A stretch of 64,000 nt of DNA from Mesobaculum littorinae (GTDB lineage: Bacteria; Pseudomonadota; Alphaproteobacteria; Rhodobacterales; Rhodobacteraceae), in NCBI RefSeq assembly GCF_004011175.1, contig NZ_RQXX01000002.1, positions 310,001-374,000 on the forward strand, read 5' to 3'. Below, in pieces: positions 62,061 to 64,000 of the stretch. The notes under the pieces were generated by a model. The model was given only the letters and a program-made list of their open reading frames with translations. It ran no database searches and had not been told where the DNA came from. The stretch's first letter is position 1, and every line of letters begins with the position of its first letter. Made by a program: the position numbers and the translations under genes.

Positions 62061-62104
62061 CGCGGGTCGGGCCGGTCTTGGCCCGACCCGTGGCCCGACC
62101 CGCG
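62061..62104. terminator. Two competing strong hairpins between convergent genes
   Basis: CGGGTCGGGCC pairs perfectly (11 bp) with GGCCCGACCCG at 62063-62090. The slightly shifted left arm CGCGGGTCGGG pairs perfectly (11 bp) with a second right arm CCCGACCCGCG ending at 62104. The two structures exclude one another. They begin 4 bp after the GT8-like stop. No T-run follows. Confidence 0.5.
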
Positions 62105-62196
62105 CAGGGGAAGGCCCGGCGTGTACGCCACCGAAACGCCCGCCTGTGCGGCGTGCCGCCGGAGGGCTGTCCGGGGCACCGCCGCCGCGCGGCGGC

Positions 62197-64000
62197 TCAG
62201 CCGGTCGGTTCGCCCGGGTCATCGGTTTGCAGGAAACCGCCCGACTGCCGGGTCCAGAACCCGGCATAAAGCCCGCCGTGGCGCAGCAGCGCGTCATGGG
62301 TGCCGTCCTCGGCCACGCGGCCCTGGTCCAGCACCACGATCCGGTCCATGTGCGCGATCGTCGACAGGCGGTGGGCGATGGCGATGACCGTCCGGTCGCG
62401 CATCGCCTCGTCCAGCACGTCCATCACCGCGGCCTCGACCTCGCTGTCGAGCGCGCTGGTCGCTTCGTCCAGGATGAGGATCGGCGCGTCCTTCAGGATC
62501 ACCCGGGCGATGGCGATGCGCTGACGCTGGCCGCCCGACAGGGTGACGCCGCGTTCGCCGACATGGGCGTCATAGCCGCGCCGGCCCTTCGCGTCCTTCA
62601 GCTGCAGGATGAAATCATGCGCCTGCGCCCGGCGCGCGGCGGCGATCATCGTCTCTTCGGTCGCGTGGTCGTTTCCGTACATCAGGTTTGCGCGGATCGA
62701 GCGGTTCATCAGCGACGGATCCTGCGTCACCACGCCGATCTTTTCGCGCAGGCTGTCCTGGGTCACGGCGCCCACCGGCTGGCCGTCGATCAGGATGCGC
62801 CCGCCCTCGGGGTCGCGGAACCGCAAGAGCAGGTTGACCAGCGTCGACTTGCCCGCGCCAGACCGGCCGACCAGGCCCACGCGCTGGCCCGCGGGGATCG
62901 TCAGGTCGACCCCCGCCAGCCCGCCTTCGTCGCGCCCGTAACGGTGGCGCAGGTCCTCGATCCGGATCTCGCCCTGCCGCACCTCGATGGGGCGGGCGGC
63001 GGCGGTGTCGGTCACCGTGTGCGGCTGCGAGACCGAGCGCAGGCCTTCGCGGATGATGCCCGCGTTTTCGAAAAGGCGGGTGGCGACGAACATGATCCAG
63101 CCGGTCATCCCGTTCAGCCGGATCGTCAGCGCCGAGACGGCGGCGACCTGTCCCAGCGACACGACGCCCGCGGTCCAAAGCCACACCGCGGGGCCCAGCA
63201 CCGCGACGATCATGATCCCGTTGAGCGTGTTCATGCCCAGCCCCAGCTCGGTCATCAGCCGCCGGAACCGCTGCGCCCGCAGCCGCAGCCGCCGCATCGC
63301 CGACAGCGCATAGGCCGCTTCGCGCGAGCCGTTGGCGAACAGCTTCACCGTCTCGATGTTGGAGTAGGCGTCGACCACGCGGCCCGTCACGTTCGACCGC
63401 GCGTCCGACCAGCCCTCGGAGGCATCGGCGATGCGCACCACCATGCGGCGCACATAGAGTATGTAAACCACGACCCAGACCGCCAAAGGCAGGCCCAGCC
63501 GCCAGTCGATGTCCGACAGCAGGAAAATCGCCGAGGCGACGTAGACAAGGCTGAACCAGATCGCTTCGAACCCCGAATAGAAGCTTTCCTCGACCGCCTT
63601 GCCCATCTGCATCACGCGGTTGGTCAGGCGGCCCGAGAAATCGCTCTGGAAGAAGCCCGGCGCCTGTCCCAGCAGGTGGCGGTGCGATTGCCATCGCACC
63701 TGCTCCTGGATGTTCGACCCCAGCGTCTGGTCGAGAAACAGGTGGTTCAGGCCGATGATCGCCGGGCGCACGAACAGCACCAGCAGCGTGACGACCATCA
63801 GTTCCACCCGGTGCTGCGCCCAGAACATCTCAGGCCCCGAGGCCGTCATCAGGTCGACCAACCGCCCGGCGTAGAAGATCAGCCCGACCTCGACCGCCGC
63901 CTTGAGGAAGCCGGTCAGGCCCATCCAGGGCAAAAGCCGCCGGTAGGGGCGGACCTGGCTGCGCAGGTAGGCCGTCAGCGTAGAGGGCGGCGCCCCGGCG
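62197..64000 (-). CDS. ABC exporter, fused permease-ATPase (MsbA/multidrug type), N terminus outside window
   Basis: The frame is open to the right edge, so the N terminus is missing; 601 codons are visible. The membrane part has about six helices, with FLDQTLGSNIQEQVRWQSHRHLL in the coupling region, followed by an ATPase with Walker A GRSGAGKST, signature LSGGQRQRIAIARV and Walker B ILILDEATSALD. This half-transporter acts as a dimer to export lipids or drugs; the substrate is unknown. The ATG at 63933 is probably internal, since upstream residues (TAYLRSQVRPYRRLLPW) look like normal exporter sequence. Confidence 0.92.
   Translation of the reverse strand, partial: AGAPPSTLTAYLRSQVRPYRRLLPWMGLTGFLKAAVEVGLIFYAGRLVDLMTASGPEMFWAQHRVELMVVTLLVLFVRPAIIGLNHLFLDQTLGSNIQEQVRWQSHRHLLGQAPGFFQSDFSGRLTNRVMQMGKAVEESFYSGFEAIWFSLVYVASAIFLLSDIDWRLGLPLAVWVVVYILYVRRMVVRIADASEGWSDARSNVTGRVVDAYSNIETVKLFANGSREAAYALSAMRRLRLRAQRFRRLMTELGLGMNTLNGIMIVAVLGPAVWLWTAGVVSLGQVAAVSALTIRLNGMTGWIMFVATRLFENAGIIREGLRSVSQPHTVTDTAAARPIEVRQGEIRIEDLRHRYGRDEGGLAGVDLTIPAGQRVGLVGRSGAGKSTLVNLLLRFRDPEGGRILIDGQPVGAVTQDSLREKIGVVTQDPSLMNRSIRANLMYGNDHATEETMIAAARRAQAHDFILQLKDAKGRRGYDAHVGERGVTLSGGQRQRIAIARVILKDAPILILDEATSALDSEVEAAVMDVLDEAMRDRTVIAIAHRLSTIAHMDRIVVLDQGRVAEDGTHDALLRHGGLYAGFWTRQSGGFLQTDDPGEPTG

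Overview
The window is high-GC chromosomal DNA from an alphaproteobacterium, most likely a member of the Rhodobacterales (Roseobacter/Paracoccaceae type). The indications are an aa3-type cytochrome oxidase operon in the order ctaC-ctaB-small gene-ctaG-ctaE, a divergent hmuSTUV / hmuR-exbB-exbD-exbD-tonB heme cluster, a Tad pilus cluster with an OmpA-family gene between cpaC and cpaE, and dense coding with many 1-4 bp start/stop overlaps. I see no rRNA, tRNA, CRISPR array, phage or insertion sequence.

1-12.4 kb: a leftward Tad (Flp) pilus cluster. It holds two tandem Flp pilins, cpaB, cpaC, an OmpA-like lipoprotein, cpaE/tadZ, cpaF/tadA, tadB, tadC, two TPR lipoproteins and the prepilin peptidase. 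It converges on the 3' part of a polytopic, glycosyltransferase-like gene cut by the window start. Minor pilins TadE/F/G are absent.

12.8-18 kb: a lytic transglycosylase, then a complete-looking set for a polyprenyl-phosphate arabinofuranose donor. This comprises a UbiA-family phosphoribosyl-lipid synthase with a decayed HAD-like N terminus, DprE2-like and DprE1-like epimerase subunits, and a polytopic flippase-like protein. Together with the Flp pilins, whose tails are rich in Ser/Thr, this suggests pilus or envelope arabinosylation. It is the most interesting hypothesis in the window.

18.2-27 kb: a GNAT protein, and scoA/scoB for ketoacid CoA-transferase split by a LOV-domain (blue-light) histidine kinase. 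Then come topA, dprA and tldD.

27-35 kb: the cytochrome c oxidase operon (subunits II and III plus assembly factors, without subunit I), SURF1, thrC, an M16 peptidase and a RimJ-like acetyltransferase.

35-44.4 kb: metabolic and stress genes. These are a cation/proton antiporter, an MBL-fold protein with an altered metal motif, an FAD-linked oxidase carrying a 35-unit perfect 15-bp minisatellite at its C terminus, an MliC-like lysozyme inhibitor, a GH13 alpha-glucosidase, apt, a methyltransferase and mtnP.

44.8-49.3 kb: a SulP transporter, a flavin reductase, a GNAT protein, a secreted protein built from two copies of one module, and an EcsC-family protein.

49.3-58.6 kb: the heme uptake system. 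It has an ABC importer, a heme-handling protein, a TonB-dependent receptor and a dedicated ExbB/ExbD/ExbD/TonB energiser in which the second ExbD lacks the essential membrane aspartate.

58.9-64 kb: a small phosphorelay set (receiver, Hpt, and receiver plus degenerate GGDEF-like domain), a GT8-like glycosyltransferase, and the C-terminal part of an ABC exporter that runs off the window.
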